Shown here in pieces: positions 42,105-55,770 of a stretch of 64,000 nucleotides of DNA; position 1 is the first letter of the stretch; each line of letters starts with the position of its first letter. Under the pieces are notes generated by a model. That model was given only the letters and a program-made list of their open reading frames with translations. It was not told the origin of the DNA and made no database searches. Origin of the DNA: Epinephelus fuscoguttatus (Eukaryota; Chordata; Actinopteri; Perciformes; Serranidae); contig NC_064755.1 in the NCBI RefSeq assembly GCF_011397635.1, positions 22,179,282 to 22,243,281 on the forward strand, given 5' to 3'. The position numbers and the translations under genes are program-made.

Positions 42105-45067
42105 ATAAACAGCATCCCTGCTGTAGTGACAAAACTGCATGTTCATGTTTGTCTGCCTGAACACATAGTTGCTCCATTAAATATCTGCCCAGTGAATTTT
42201 CTGAATATGATGAATGACCTGCACAGATTCAGTGACTAAACTGTGAGGCGGTGGCTTAGAAATGACTTTCAGGATATCTAAATGTGTTCTGTCCTCCAGC
42301 TCCAAGGTTACTGAACACAAAATTCTGCCTGTATTAGAAAAGGGAACTTACATTTGGGGAAAGAAAGAACAAAAAGCACTTGTGTCTCCTGATATCAACA
42401 TCATTAAGGTACAAATGATAAAGCAGTCTGTTACAGCCATCTGTCAAATGTCTACATTGTATATGTGTTAATTTATTTGTGGTGGTGCTATATTATAATG
42501 AGAAAAAAACACTTACCAGGAAACTAACTTAATTATTTTAACCCTTTTACAAAGTCATTATGTGCACTCACACTGTTTTCTCTCCAGTGGAAAGGTTAAC
42601 ACCCATCAGTTGTATTCAATATGACAACTAAAATTGAAACTGAAATAAAAGGATAGGCTGCCAGTGGCCAACAATTTGGTGGTTTTGGTGGTTATATAAC
42701 CAGATTATAAATATCATTCTTTGGCAGTTCATTTCAGAAGGAAAATTCCAACCTCGTATCTGTGTGACACTGACACACCTTTGTAAAATATTCCTCATCA
42801 AATTACACGTCACTCCTGGAAAGGAACACCAGTAACTGCTTATGTTATTTTATATCTGGTGTTAAAACAGACTCTATATCTTTAAAAAAAAATCAGGCTT
42901 GGGTCGTATGTACTGGGGTATTTAGAAATCCCTAAGTCATTATTTTCAATACCATCAAAGATACAGATGCTCCTCTTTCTAATAAACTGATACAAAGATG
43001 CTGTATCGAGGTGATATATTGTAGTGCACAGCACGCACCACCAGAGGTCAGCCTCTACTGATGGAACAGGCAGCTGAGTGAAGAATGATAGTGACTCTGA
43101 GCGTTAGGGATAATGTCACAGGGTTTGTGGAAAAGAAAAATGCCTCTGCCCCTGTTTAGGAGTACTGCCGAATGTATCTTTATCTTGAGATGACTTCCTC
43201 CAACTACACAAGCACATGATTTTATTTGACACAGCCATTGATGTATTGACATCCACCTCAGCAACAAGTGTCATCAGGTTCTCCAGGAAAAGGGGCACTT
43301 ATTACCTTTATTTACTCTCCCTAAACCTCTGTACCCTCCCCCAGCATGGCTCCGACTTTCACTCACAGCTGCAAGTACGTGCAACAACAATTGACCTGTT
43401 AATCTCCACCTTGATTAAAGTTAGGTAAGTTTTTCTCCTGTTAGTTTCTTCTCTAGGAGGTACAGTGTACGGCCTGGTCCGGCGGGGGAGAGTTCGGTCC
43501 ACACAAACGTCTCTTCTTGGCTCTGCCTTCCCTATGCTCCTTCTTACTTTTCTATCTACCTGTGCCCTTTCCTACTTTTCTATCCATTTAACCTTAACTC
43601 TTTGGCTACCACTTGGACCCCCAGATGGCACTATTACTCCCAGTCATAGTCTCAAGTATGTGCATCAAGAGATTTTACCATCTAGTCCTAAACTGAACCT
43701 ATCTATTAATTATTCTATTGGCCATGATTATTTAAATCCTGCATGATTGTCGGAGTAGGCTAATTGCATATTAGAAACACAGCATTGTAGGCTAGACAAT
43801 GAAATGCATGCTACAATAACTTCTATCACCAGTAGCTCAAATTCCAACACATTCTCACTCCAACCTCGTCACATATTGACATTTTGGCCATGGACTTTCT
43901 AGTCCACATACGACATGCAAAGTACCCTGGGTATGTTGGTTTTTGATGTTCTGGGACACCGTGGCGAGTTCTCTTCTTTCAAGATACACTTGCATTTTCA
44001 CAGAAACTTTACATACAGTCTCTTTCAAACTACGTCAGTACCGCAAATTGGCGTTTGTTTTCCTTCAACAACAAACACACATGGTTAGGTTTAGGCAGCA
44101 AAAACATGTGGTTAGGTTTAGGATAAAAGAACAGGGTCTGGCTTTAGCTCTCTTGGAGGAAAGTTGGTGTTTGTTGGGTCAGGGTTAGGGTTATTTGGAC
44201 CCATCCACCATACCTCCTGCCCACCTCACTCAGATTTTTGCCACCTTAACTTTCATCCTTGTCCCACCGCATATCCCCCTGATGCTGCTGGGCACTGTTA
44301 AACTATAATGGCAACCAGCTGCGTATCATGCCGACGTTAAAGGATGCCTTTTTTTGTTGGTTTCTGACGCAACAAGTCACCAACCAAGTGCCAGATTTTG
44401 ACGACTTCGGAGTGAGACCGTGCTCCAACTTCTGCGGACAGGAAGGTATGAAGGTATGAATAGATACTGCCCATGTCTACTCTATATAAAAGGCAAGATG
44501 AGACGTTTCTTACACCAATGGTGCAGAAATTTAGATATTTATTCTTTAATACAGGTAATAACAGATTAAACAAAAACTGAGAAGTGATTTTTAATCACGC
44601 TGCCTCTTAAAACATTTTGTCAGAACCTACACACTGATTGAAAACATGTTTTGACAAAATCTATTTGCTTTACAGTAAAATGTATTTAACAAAATACATC
44701 GATAACAAGAACAATACACAGCATCATCATCTGTCTTCACTCTTACACTGATCACAAATACAATAGTAGCTTCTGTCAGTTGTTTCAGTGTCTGAGCAGG
44801 GTCATCAGAGCTCAAGTATCTTAAATTAAAAAAAAAGAAAAAAAAAATCCTATAGAGCTGCTCTGCAACAGACCCTGTGCCTCCCAACCTCAATGAGAAA
44901 AGAGAAGTCAAGGATCACGTCTTTATTTCATTAATAGTATTACGTATGGTGAGTGACACACATTCACTCTGTGGCATTAAGTGTCTCCTCACTTCTGTAA
45001 ATGTCCTCAGGTTGTGGCACTGATTGAAAAGTCGTCACTGCAGTATTTACAGTACCAAACTTTTGTT
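42105..45067. repeat. Tandem duplication copy 2 flank, inserted block and neto2 3' UTR
   Basis: About 42105-42830 is the second copy of the flank unit and about 44475-45067 is the authentic neto2 3' UTR. Between them about 1.65 kb (42835-44470) has no counterpart in copy 1 and was probably inserted later. Inside it, 44080-44125 carries repeated GGTTAGGTTTAGG motifs of a teleost dispersed repeat. A minus-strand AATAAA at 44543-44538 is a plausible neto2 polyadenylation signal. No host gene is seen in the block. Confidence 0.6.
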
Positions 45068-48000
45068 TCAGAAGTCCATGGACAAAGATCTTTGCTGGGC
45101 CATTTCATATTTCCCTCTCCGGCTTCCTGCTCTGCGCACATACACATCATACCTTCCATCTTCATCCTCCTCTTCGTCCTCTTCCATCACTCTATCCTGC
45201 CGCCCCATTGCTCTGTCCCCTAAGCCATGATGGCCCTGCATTCGTCCCGGTTTCATACTAGGCCAGCTTTTCTTCCGCATGCTGCTGTTCAAATCCCTGA
45301 AGGGAGGTAAGGCGCTTTGGAAGCCCCCTCTGAAAGGGGGAAGCTCCATGGATCCCCTACCCATGCCATGTGCACCTGGAGTGGCTTTGATGGAGTTGAC
45401 AGAAGCCTGAGAGCCACAGTGATGTTCGTGAATGCAGCGAGAACCTGATGAGGATCTCCTGAGCGCCTGCAGGGACTGGAGTTCCTCTGATAACTCCCCA
45501 AGGTCCCCAGACATCTCCTAAAAATAATAATGTTGTTACATAAAAGAAAATCACCATGCACAGTTAAAAAAAAAAAAATCAGTGTAATTAAACTCACCTT
45601 GTCTCTGAGAGTAAAGAGCTCATAATGCGGAGGGTCAAACACCTCCTGGAAGTCACCCCGCTGGAACAGGTTATTCTTACGTACCAGCACCTTCAAATTA
45701 TGATTTAACACACTTGAAAAATCAGTCACGTCTACACCAGTAAATTGTGGCATGATACAAAATGATCCTTGTGAATATGTTACCTTCTTTCGAGGCTGTT
45801 TGATTTGCACCAGGATGGAAACAATGAGGAGCAACAGCACTATGCCCGTAGACACACAGATTATTGTCCCATGCGTCTTTGTGATCTGGTGAAAAAGACC
45901 TTTGCTCTTTTTCTCTGGATGATGGATGTGAAGAGAATGACAAATAGAGATAAAATATGAGGGACATTTGGAGGCACAGAGAGAACATCACTCAATTACT
46001 TGTTGCCATCCCCATCGGGACAGTCTGTATCTTCGGTTGCCAGGAACAATTCAGAACCTCCACTAAAAGCCAGTTTCACTGATGAACAGCCATCCTCATC
46101 AACTGAGGTGCTCAAGAGCCACTAAACAGCCAAAGGGCCTTGAAGGTCTTTCAGCTAGAAAGGTGTTTAAGATGATGACATTGTTATTTTTCTTGCCAAG
46201 AGGACATTTTGAATGAATATTCTGTAGTGTCCAACATTTACCAATATGCAATGAAATTATACATGGAAGATTTACTGGAAACATTTGAGAAAAAGGTGAG
46301 AGAGGGCGCTGTCTGTCTATTTTGTGTAATGTAGCAACAGATCCTCAAGGAGGCTCAATGTGACACAACGGAGACTGACACAACATGCATCATATTACGC
46401 AAGAGGACACAACTCATTGTAACACAGCACAGCACGGTGGATTTTCTGAGAATTAGAAAGTGCTCTGGCACAACTGGAGTACCTTTGCAGTTGCTTTCAT
46501 CCCAAGGAAAGACACAATTCTGTATGCCGTTGCATACCAGAGAAGTGTTGATGCACATGTTACTGTGGCAGAAGAACGCACTTCCTAAACAGGGCGCTGA
46601 AACATAAACACTGGTGTGTCAGAATGTGATGCAACAGGATGACAAAGCAACCAACGAAATACTTTCTTGGCCAAAGTTATGTAAGAGAGATCACATTTAT
46701 AGAGTATCTATTGAATTACGGATATGCTTTTTCTCAATTTCAAAAGGCTGCACATACACCCAGCACTTTTGTAATATCTTAATACACAACTGAATGCATT
46801 GTATACGGCTGCTGCCAAGAAAGCTTTACTCTTTAAAAAAGCTGTAGTATTGATTATAAACCACAGGAGGGTGCTACTACAATCATACATCCAAACCACA
46901 TACTGTGCTTCTCCTGTCAGCTGCAGAAATTAAACTACAGGGACAATGGTAAAAACGTCAAATGACACAGGTTAACAATAATCTGAAGGAGAAACTCACG
47001 GTCTGCGAACGAAGTGAACAGCATCCGGAAGCGGCTGAGACGGCTCGTCTCATCAGCCCACATCCTCACTACTCCCACACCGGTGTCCAGCATGATGTCA
47101 TTAGCTACTGTACTACAAAACTTGGCCTGCAAGAAACCATACACCATTTCTCTAGTTTTTGGATGTGTAGTCTCATTGAGGTCAAGGTCTGTAGAACAGT
47201 TGCTACGTATTTAAGATTCAAATGTTATAATTAAAAGGAGCGTGAAAGAAAGATAAAGTCTGTTATGTAGCAGAAGGAGAGAGAAATTTAGAGCGCATCA
47301 TATGATGGGGCTTAAATGTTGCAGTCTGGAGTGATGTACTGTATGTTACACAAATTATAACATATATTACCTTCAGGTCCTCAATAGCATTACTGCCATC
47401 ATAAACAGCCACAAAGTTCTTCTTACATTCATTTGAGTTTTCCATCTGGTACTCCAAGAATCGCAGGTAAATCTGCAATCAACAATGAGGATAAGTATAC
47501 TGTACATTTTTCATGCAGTTTAGTATATTTTGTTTTGCTGTAAGAAGACATGCTTGAAGGCATTGTTGTATTAAAGGATCAAATCTAAATCATTTCAATA
47601 CAGCTTTACTGTGTATGTGCTTATGGAGACTGTTGGATTAACAGTGCTTTTTTGCCCTTATGTCAAGCTGTGGATGCACTGTCAGAGAATGTTTGATCAT
47701 TAAAAAGCGCATTTATCTGGGGTTTTTGTGACACTGAGTTGAAATCCACGTGTTGTGTTTATGATTATGTAAAGGATAAGGAACACAAGACACAACAGAT
47801 GTGGGGGAAGATGAAGAGCTATGCAGACTCATTTTGTGAATCGCATCCCGTCTCCTCAACTTTAACATATTTCTTTAAATCTCGCCTCAACACTTACCAC
47901 CATGCTTTTACTTTGCCAATCACTTTTTCCTTACATGGGCATCCAGTTATCACTAATGTGGACATGAAGCTTATTCTGCTGTTGCGTGTTAACAAAATGC

Positions 48001-51000
48001 AAAAATGTAAAACTTTATCATCTCACATGCCGTACCCTGTTGTTTGTTGGGGCTCGTATAGTCCAGATGCAGTCCACCGCCTGGTCGGGCCTCACTTTAT
48101 ATTCTTCCTCCACCTGACTGGAACGGATCAGACCGTCAGCTCCAGTCAGCTCAAACTGACAATCTGACCCACGGACAGCGACGAGAGGCAGATCAAAGGA
48201 AAACAGAAGAGACAAAAGGGGATTATAAGTGATGGTAAAGGGAAACTGCCATGACTTCCCATTACATATTAATCTAATGATGTACAACTGGAGTTATTGG
48301 AGTTGGCTGAGCTGTGTGGTTGCACTACCTGGGATGGGGTTTAAGAGTCCTCCCACATGCAGATGGAATTCAGGATCTTTGGACGGAAATCACAGTGACA
48401 GATAGTGAGATATCACACAGTCAGAGAAATCATCAGTGGAAGTATTAGACTGGCTAGTAGCAGCAGAGACATTTGATCGAAGCGTTATTTGAGAAGACCG
48501 GATGAACACTGAATGATTACCAAGAAGGTGCAGTGAGAACATGGCCATACAGGGATCAATAAACCATCCCATGGTGTTTTAATCACCTGCAGTAAAGCTG
48601 TACTGGACCTGGAAGCCAATCCCCTCCAGCTCTTCATCACTGAAGAAACGAATCCACATGAAGCGTCCACTGGAGAGGACGAGTCCAGGACTGGCTGAGC
48701 CACAGAAGCGATTGATCAGCGGCGAAAAGCTGAAGGGACCATCCCGCACCTCGATGTGGTCGAAGCGACACTCAAATGACGCTTCGATGTAGAAGGTCTG
48801 ATCAAACAGCAGCTCTATCCTCTGGCGGGGCAAGGCTGAGGGAAGCAGAGTGGCGGGTCACATTGACTGCCACAGAGGTGATTCAAGGATATAATGCTGG
48901 TGAAAAATGTATTTTCTTCTTTCAAATTTTTTACCCGAGAATCACTGTAAGCTAGACTGTTCTGTGGGCTCCAGAAGCAATTATAGGGAAATTGATGCAC
49001 AAACTGACAACAAAGTTTGATGCATCCTTGGTGTGCAAGATAATGCTCTGTGAAAAAGTTTTTGCCTGCAAACTTGTTTGTACTTTAGCGATTGTAGAGG
49101 AAAAACCTTCACAGTGTCAGATATTGTCAGCATTCAAACACACTTCAAAAAAGATCAATGTTTAAAACCTTTAAATAATAATAATCCAGACACCGTGCAT
49201 GTCTAATTCATGATGAGCAATGTGGGTGTAATTCCATTTGTTCATCAGGAAATTTTGCCAATTTAATATAAAAATCTGCAACATTCACAAAAATTTGAAC
49301 AGGAGCTCAACTTTTTTCCCAGCAGTGAAATGATGAGGCTCAGGTGCATGTTGTTGGTTACCTTCCAGTACGTACAGGCACTCCTTGTTGGGAGGGTATG
49401 TTTTCGGGTAGTTTGGGGAGCTGAAGGTGCCGCCATCTGTGTTTCGTGCCCAGTTTCCACACTGATTAGATTTCTTCGGCCGCTGAGAGGGTCTGACCCC
49501 TTTTGATCCTGCACCTCCATCTGTATATATAGATGCCAGCCAGGGGACATTTTCACATTTAATGATGGGAAAATGATTTGTGCAGATAATAACACAGTGT
49601 GAGGACAGTCGACACCCAGGAGGTAATTGTATAGCTAACTGATCTTTTATCAAATTACAGTGTGTCTTGATTTAATGTAGTCCCTTTATCAAAGGAGCGC
49701 AGTGACTGTATCAATCTTACCTTTAGTCTTTTGCGCCAGAGCAAATCCCTCCTCAATGAACAGGAGAATAATCCACACTGTAAAAGAAGCCGACAGTGTG
49801 TGAGGAAGAGTACAATCAAGGAATAGAGGAAACGGAGAGAGCTTAGCCGGATTTATGTGTCTGTGCTTGTTGTCTCTGTGCACTCAGCCGAATCCCTGAA
49901 TGTATATAACAGGTCAGGCGAGTGCAGTTCAAAAGCTTGACAGGGAGAGAATAAGGACGCGCTGCTTCCACCATCTGCTTGCTTAACTCTTTCTCCTATT
50001 TTTACATCCTCCATTTCCTCCTTTTTCCCCCCCTGAGGTTTATATGTGGAAGAGAGTAGGAACTGTTGACAATCTGCTGTCTGCCATGATGCTGTGCAAA
50101 GATCTGTAATAGTAAATAAAAAACTCTCTGTGTCATGAAGTCATATCTTGTGCCACATTTATGTCTATTACATAAAATATGACCTAAATAGAGCATCTCG
50201 CTTGAAGGCTCCAGGCCACTCAAATTTTGCTGTGAGTTTGCAGCAAAGTGGCGTGTTGACATGTTGCTGTGGACATCCACTCACATAGTGCATGATACAA
50301 AACAGCAAGGCTGCGGAGACAGATGTTTGTTGTATGTGGCTGTGAGAGTTTGTGACCTATAGGAAAGGACCAGTATGAAACTCGTACACCTTATTAATAT
50401 CTGTGTTCTGGCGTCTGGCACCCAAAGCTGCATCAGTTGTTGCTGATGATTTATTGGTTGCCTTCTGCCTGGTTTGTAAACTGCTTACGTCCTTCACCTC
50501 TAAATGCTTTATGTTAAAATGAATCCAAAATGGTCAAAAAAATTTAACAAATATAAAGAATTTGACACTAGAAAAAAACCTCAAGAAAACCTCAAATATG
50601 AATTCAGTTCATTTCAGTAGAACTTTATTTATCCTGCAGGAAATTCTTGTGCAAGAGAGTGCTTCAATTTACAATAATCACAATGTTAACGATTCACAAC
50701 CAGACAACCAGTGGGTTCCTCGGGTCAGGGTCACTCACTGGGCCCAGTTTTAGAACAATAGATTATTCAATATCTGGCAGAATCTAGAAATACACAAGAT
50801 AGAAGTGTTTTCTGGGAGCAAAAGCAAAAACCAGTGCCTAATAGAGTAACAATAGGAGCATGATAAGAACAAGAGTCACTAAAATTAATCTACAGTAGGG
50901 TACTGTGAGAAATTCTTTCAGTTATGATGGAATATTTAACTAAACTGTCAATCTCCATAATGTGCCCAGCTGACTGACATGACACTTCATTGAATAATTG

Positions 51001-51586
51001 AAGGGATTTTGCTCATTGACTGAATCTAGTCCACTGAACCACTTCCACTGAGACCATATTCTCCCTCTCTGTATGTCTGGAGGAGGAACTGAGGCAGCTA
51101 TAGCAACCCAAATCCTCCTATCCAGGCACGGAGCCATCACAGTGCTGGTGCAAGGGGGGAAAAGAGATTTTTCACCTTATGACTTTTTTCCCCAAAAAGT
51201 GGCGAGCTGTCACTTCAGCACCGTGAATCCTCACACCAGAGAACATTTAAACACATTAGTTTGGCGTTCTCTTGTTTTAAAAATGTTTCCAGGATGTAAC
51301 AATCCCTGCATGTACTTTTTTGTCCATATAGGCTCATTGTGATAGTAATAATTCCGTGCGTAATTTGTGCGCAACATGCCAATTGCATGTGAAAATACCA
51401 TAGGTCTTTGAACAACGTACACAAAAATGCGCCAAGATTGTGCCAAAAAACGACATCTCGAGAAAAAGATTATCAAAGATTAGAACCTCTCTCGCAGCTC
51501 TTACCCTCCCTCACACACACACAGGGGGAAATCACCAAACGCCCTAAATCATGCAAATGTGGATTATCCCACTCACCTGCACGCAT
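45068..51586 (-). CDS. neto2: Neuropilin and tolloid-like 2
   Basis: NETO2 is a single-pass auxiliary subunit of kainate-type glutamate receptors. Twelve phased exons: 51577-51586, 49721-49777, 49362-49520, 48587-48835, 48329-48376, 48036-48163, 47371-47472, 47000-47126, 46483-46596, 45784-45914, 45598-45690 and 45068-45517, giving 555 aa (human about 525). A signal peptide covers residues 1 to about 18, followed by AQKTK as in human NETO2. CUB1 spans about 43-157, CUB2 about 176-293, an LDL-receptor class A domain about 296-331 ([17 protein letters not shown]), and the transmembrane helix about 348-368. The juxtamembrane block QIKQPRKK and cytoplasmic [23 protein letters not shown] and C-terminal SLSMDF match NETO2 rather than NETO1. 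The cytoplasmic acidic run EEDEEEDED is longer than in human. Only 10 nt of coding sequence lie in exon 1. Confidence 0.95.
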
Positions 51587-52133
51587 CCTCTCAGCTCAAG
51601 TCCGTTTTCTGGGGTTTGATTTCAAACTTGACCAACTGTGCATCCCTCACATCCCTGCGTCAATGGCACGGATTGGCGCATGTTAGAACCGCTGATTTAC
51701 AAAATCCAACTTTCACCTTTTCATCCTAATCCCATTGGTCAAGATGAGAGAAGCTTCGGGGGCAAAAGGGAGCCGGTGAACTTCTGAGTCATCATCAGTG
51801 TCCCCCTTATAGAATAACAAAAAAGTCAGATGAGGTCAATTTTCTCCAGCGCAAGGACGCAGTTGTTCCTGCAGAGCTCAAGTCTGTATCAGTCTGAGAC
51901 TTGTCCTCTCACACACACGGATGATCTGTCTGCGGCTGCTCGCGGTTTTAAGATTGGGCTCAGTTGGCGCTAGTAGGGGGAAGAGCTGATTGCGCATGTG
52001 CATCATCATAAAACGAGTAATAATAAGCGATATGATAATTCTTTCATAGCCCGTTTGGCATAAAGATAAATTACATTAGGAATTCCCATATTTAAAAATT
52101 TAATTAGCTGATTCAGGGCAAGTGTCCAGAAGG

Positions 52134-52135
<2 letters not shown>
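51587..52135. other. neto2 5' UTR and promoter side
   Basis: Sequence directly upstream of the neto2 start codon. It should include the 5' UTR and promoter; I cannot place a start site or a TATA box with confidence. Confidence 0.4.

Positions 52136-52188
<53 letters not shown>
52136..52188. repeat. (CA)n microsatellite
   Basis: Perfect 53-bp CA run about 550 bp upstream of the neto2 start codon. Confidence 0.95.
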
Positions 52189-52191
<3 letters not shown>

Positions 52192-53560
52192 GACACCTGT
52201 GCCAAAAAGCTCAGCGGGCATAAATCAGTCACACATTGCATTCCTGTGCATTTCTATGCAGAGCAGAGAGCAGGGCACATTCCCTGCTGTCTATTCTCAT
52301 TTTTCTCGAAGGACACACGGCGCCTAAAGCCTAAAAAAGCTGGCTGGAGCTGCAGAAAGATGGCAACGGAAGCCAAGAGTTGGTGGGATGGAGATTTTTC
52401 TTTGATGATGTGCTGCCTTTTAACAACAGGACCTGTCACAGAGTCCACTCACAGGCAGATTTGTGCCTCTTTAGCTGATTATAAATGCTTCAAATCAGCG
52501 ACTTTGCTTACAGATATGGACGGTGTCAGAGTGCACCTGGCTGCCAGAAACACTCTCACTGTGACAGATGCCTGGGTGCAAATGAGTGATGTATTCTGAT
52601 AGCCTCCCATCCTTGTCTTTCACACTCACCCTTAGATGGCATCCAGAAACCTTTAGGGTAACACTTTAGAATAGCCACCATTACCAAATTCTAATGAATA
52701 GTTAATAAAGCGTTATTTATTTTACTGTTAACAATGAAATAATAATTTTAATGATTAAAAATGGGTTTACATTATTTGAATTTCTATTATAAAGTTGCAA
52801 CTAATGCTTATAATAATTAGTTCATTATTAATAGTGGTTTATAAAGCATCAAGTAACATTAATTTGGCTGCAGTAAATCTTTTATTGTTGATCATTTAAG
52901 GAGTGATTACTTATGCACTGATGCTAGAATATGTCTAAACATCATACTGAATGCATTTATGAACAAAAAGTGAGTGTTACAACATGCAACGCTGCACTAC
53001 ACATAAACATAGTGGGATTAAAAAGTTAACACAACTACAAACTAAGAAATCAAAACTTTATTTGAAAATAAATTAATGATACATTAGTCAAAATGCATTT
53101 ATTAAGCAACTGCGACGTGTTATAAACACCTATTGAAACTTTAAAATGGACACCTTAATACTGACTGTAGATGCACTACATAATATTTATTAACCATTAA
53201 AAGGTGCATTATTTAATTCTAGACAGTGAAGGTTTGAGTAGTCATACCCACAGACTGCAAACATATTGGACACAGCTACCATGATGTCACCCATTTGTTT
53301 GTGTACTCCAGTTTTGAAGCTTCGAGGTCTGACATTTTGGCCATCACCATCTTGTGTTTCTTGGAGCCAAAAGTGATTATAATTGGGCAAGAGGCTGGAG
53401 CTGTAGAGGAGTGAGGGGTGGATCTGACTGACAAGGAAACTGTCAGCAGACGGCCTGTTACTCAAAGCACCCTGCCCTTAACTATGTGTAATTTTAAGCT
53501 TTAATAAAATGTAAATAGGTGAGTTATAAAAAAGAATTCACCCCCTGCCAGTTGTCATTA
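52189..53560. other. Intergenic with probable old repeat
   Basis: GGTAACACTTTAGAATAGCC at about 52660 is the kind of terminus seen on teleost DNA-transposon relics, and a related TAACTTTATAATAGCC occurs near 53891. The segment between is AT-rich with no coding frame. I cannot define the element's ends. Confidence 0.35.
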
Positions 53561-53569
53561 AGGGGAAAA

Positions 53570-53770
53570 TTAGCTATTGAGACCAAAGCTGTTTTTTGTA
53601 CCAGGCTGTAAACATGTTTATTTCTGCTGTAAAGTTTGGCATTATAACATGGGGGTCTATGGGGATTGACTGGCTTCTGGAGCCAGCCTCAAGTGGCCGT
53701 TCACAGAATGCAGTTTTTGGCACTTCCATGATGGCTTCATGTTTCAGCCCCAGAGATTGCCCCTTGATTG
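53570..53770 (+). repeat. Dispersed teleost repeat
   Basis: The segment with AACATGGGGGTCTATGGGGA, GGAGCCAGCCTCAAGTGGCC and CAGTTTTTGGCACTTCCATG is a combination I recall as highly repeated in teleost genomes. Element type not known; ends approximate. Confidence 0.5.
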
Positions 53771-53967
53771 GACCAAATTAACCCAAAGCATCAGTATTTG
53801 ATGACCTCAGAATGAAACTCAACAATCAACTGTCATATCTTTCCCAGAATCACATACTCCACCTGTAACCAGGCATTATAATCATCAGTTGTAACTTTAT
53901 AATAGCCATCCAAATAATGGTTATAACCAAACCAATTATTAACCATTAACAATATTAATCATTTTAA

Positions 53968-54198
53968 AGGTCCAGTGTGTAGGATTCAGGGGAATCTATT
54001 GGCGACTTGGTGAGTAATATTCATATGTTTTTATCAATCTATTAACACTTGAAAATAAGAATCTTTGTGTTTTTGTTACCTTAGAATCAGTCCTCCATCA
54101 CAGAGTCCGCCATTTTGGATAAGGCCATTCATGTTTACACATCGGCCACCGCAATCTGCTACCTCAACACTAGATGCCACTAAATCCTACACACACCT
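53968..54198. mobile_element. TTAA-flanked MITE
   Basis: A 231-bp unit with left end AGGTCCAGTGTGTAGGATT and inverted right end AGGTGTGTGTAGGATT, flanked by TTAA on both sides (53964-53967 and 54199-54202). Non-coding. Its left end is related to the interrupted element beginning at 5006. The TTAA suggests piggyBac-type mobilisation. Confidence 0.75.
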
Positions 54199-54202
54199 TT
54201 AA

Positions 54203-55768
54203 CTAGGATACATAACATTGGGTGAATGTATTTGAGTAACAAGTGTTATCGTGAAGTGACAGTATAAAGTACTGTACTCAACAAGTACAACAACCTAAAA
54301 ATGTCAGCAGAATAATTCAGTGAATGGACAAAGTAACATTCCACCTCTGCTTTCCAGCTACCCACACAAGCAACACAGAAAAAGTCTAACTTACGATTTG
54401 TATTGTATATTTTCAGATGATAATGATCTCATTTTCTTTCCAGCTCCTTTGAATTTCTGTTTCTCACATAAAACTTGCAAAACAAATACAAGTCAAACAG
54501 GAGAACAGCAGCCACCAAACTTCACAAACAACTAACAAAGCGCAAAGTATCACATCCTATCAGAAAGCCCAGGGGCCGTATTTTCAAAGTCTCCAAGGCA
54601 ATCATTATTCTGTAAGATGGGACCAATTTTTCTCCAGCAGTAACAACCTCAGGGTGGATTAACTCGGCAGGAGATGCACACGCTCACCCACACAATATAT
54701 GCACAATCATAAAGTTGCATCATCTGGGCCTGTGCCTAAAGACGACACTATTCCCCTGTGATTGATTATAAAGGGAAAGTGTTGTCTCGGAGATGCATGA
54801 ATCATTTATTATCTGGGGTGTTTGGTTTGGAAGGACTGCTGCGACATCATCCTGAGCTGTGTGACATTTGAACTGGCAGCGAGACGTCGATGAGCCTCTA
54901 TGAATACCAGCTGTTGCAGGTGACCAGACGCACTGTTTGTCACTCTCACTCCCTCCGTCACTCATCCACTCACTCGTAAACATGCACGCAAACTGATACA
55001 CCTTTGTTTACTGCACATCAAAGGTGCTGAAAAAAACTGCATCTGTTGCCATGGCAACCGCGCTGGTGTCTTGCCTGCTTCTTCTGAGGAATTCAGGGAC
55101 CTAGAAAGCAGAGGTTTTGGGGGAGTTGACGGAGACGGGGATCAAAGTGGAACAAAAGACAGAATCGGTCTACCTGTACTGCTGCTGCCACTGAGGGGAA
55201 AGCTTAAACCTAAAGCTAATGAAAATACTGTGTTTTCTTTGAATTGCCTGTGAGCAGCTGTAATGTTTGAGTAAGCTTCTGTAATACTGAGGTGTCCTTG
55301 AGGTCTTTTATTTGCTTCCACTTTGCACATCACCGCTACCCTGTAATTTTCCCCGAATAAAGCGCTCTGTAAAACAAGTCTTCAATGTGCGGCATGTGTG
55401 TGGGCTCTCTCTGTATGAACTATTCAACAAGCTGATGAAAAAGAGAAATACTCTGTGATGTGAATGCGAATGTTCAACATACACTGAATGAAAACAAGTT
55501 GTCGGTGTTCTTTGTTCGTCTTCTACCTACTGACATGTGACTGAGGCTTTGTAGGAAACTATCACGACTTCTTCCGGCAGAACATTTCATCTCATTTCAT
55601 CTCATCTTGATCAAAAGCTCAGGAACAACTACAAATGGACCACGTAGTGAGATTGTTTTGGCACTCTTAACATCATTTCTGTATATAAAAAAAACACTTG
55701 AAAATGTTGTGTTCAAAAGGCATCAAGAAGTTAATCTTTTGGACTCTTTAATGAAAAGTTTGTATGCA
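54203..55768. other. Intergenic, nothing recognised
   Basis: No exon, RNA gene or element with definable ends was found between the MITE and the Tc1 transposon. Confidence 0.35.
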
Positions 55769-55770
55769 TA

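Noticed and set aside
44080-44200. GGTTAGGTTTAGG and AGGGTTAGGGTT motifs resembling telomere repeats
   Set aside because: Only a few scattered imperfect units, as in a common teleost dispersed repeat, and not a telomeric array.
45289-45855. 188-aa minus-strand frame across neto2 exons 10-12
   Set aside because: It reads through introns and is out of frame with neto2 in part; the spliced model explains the locus better.
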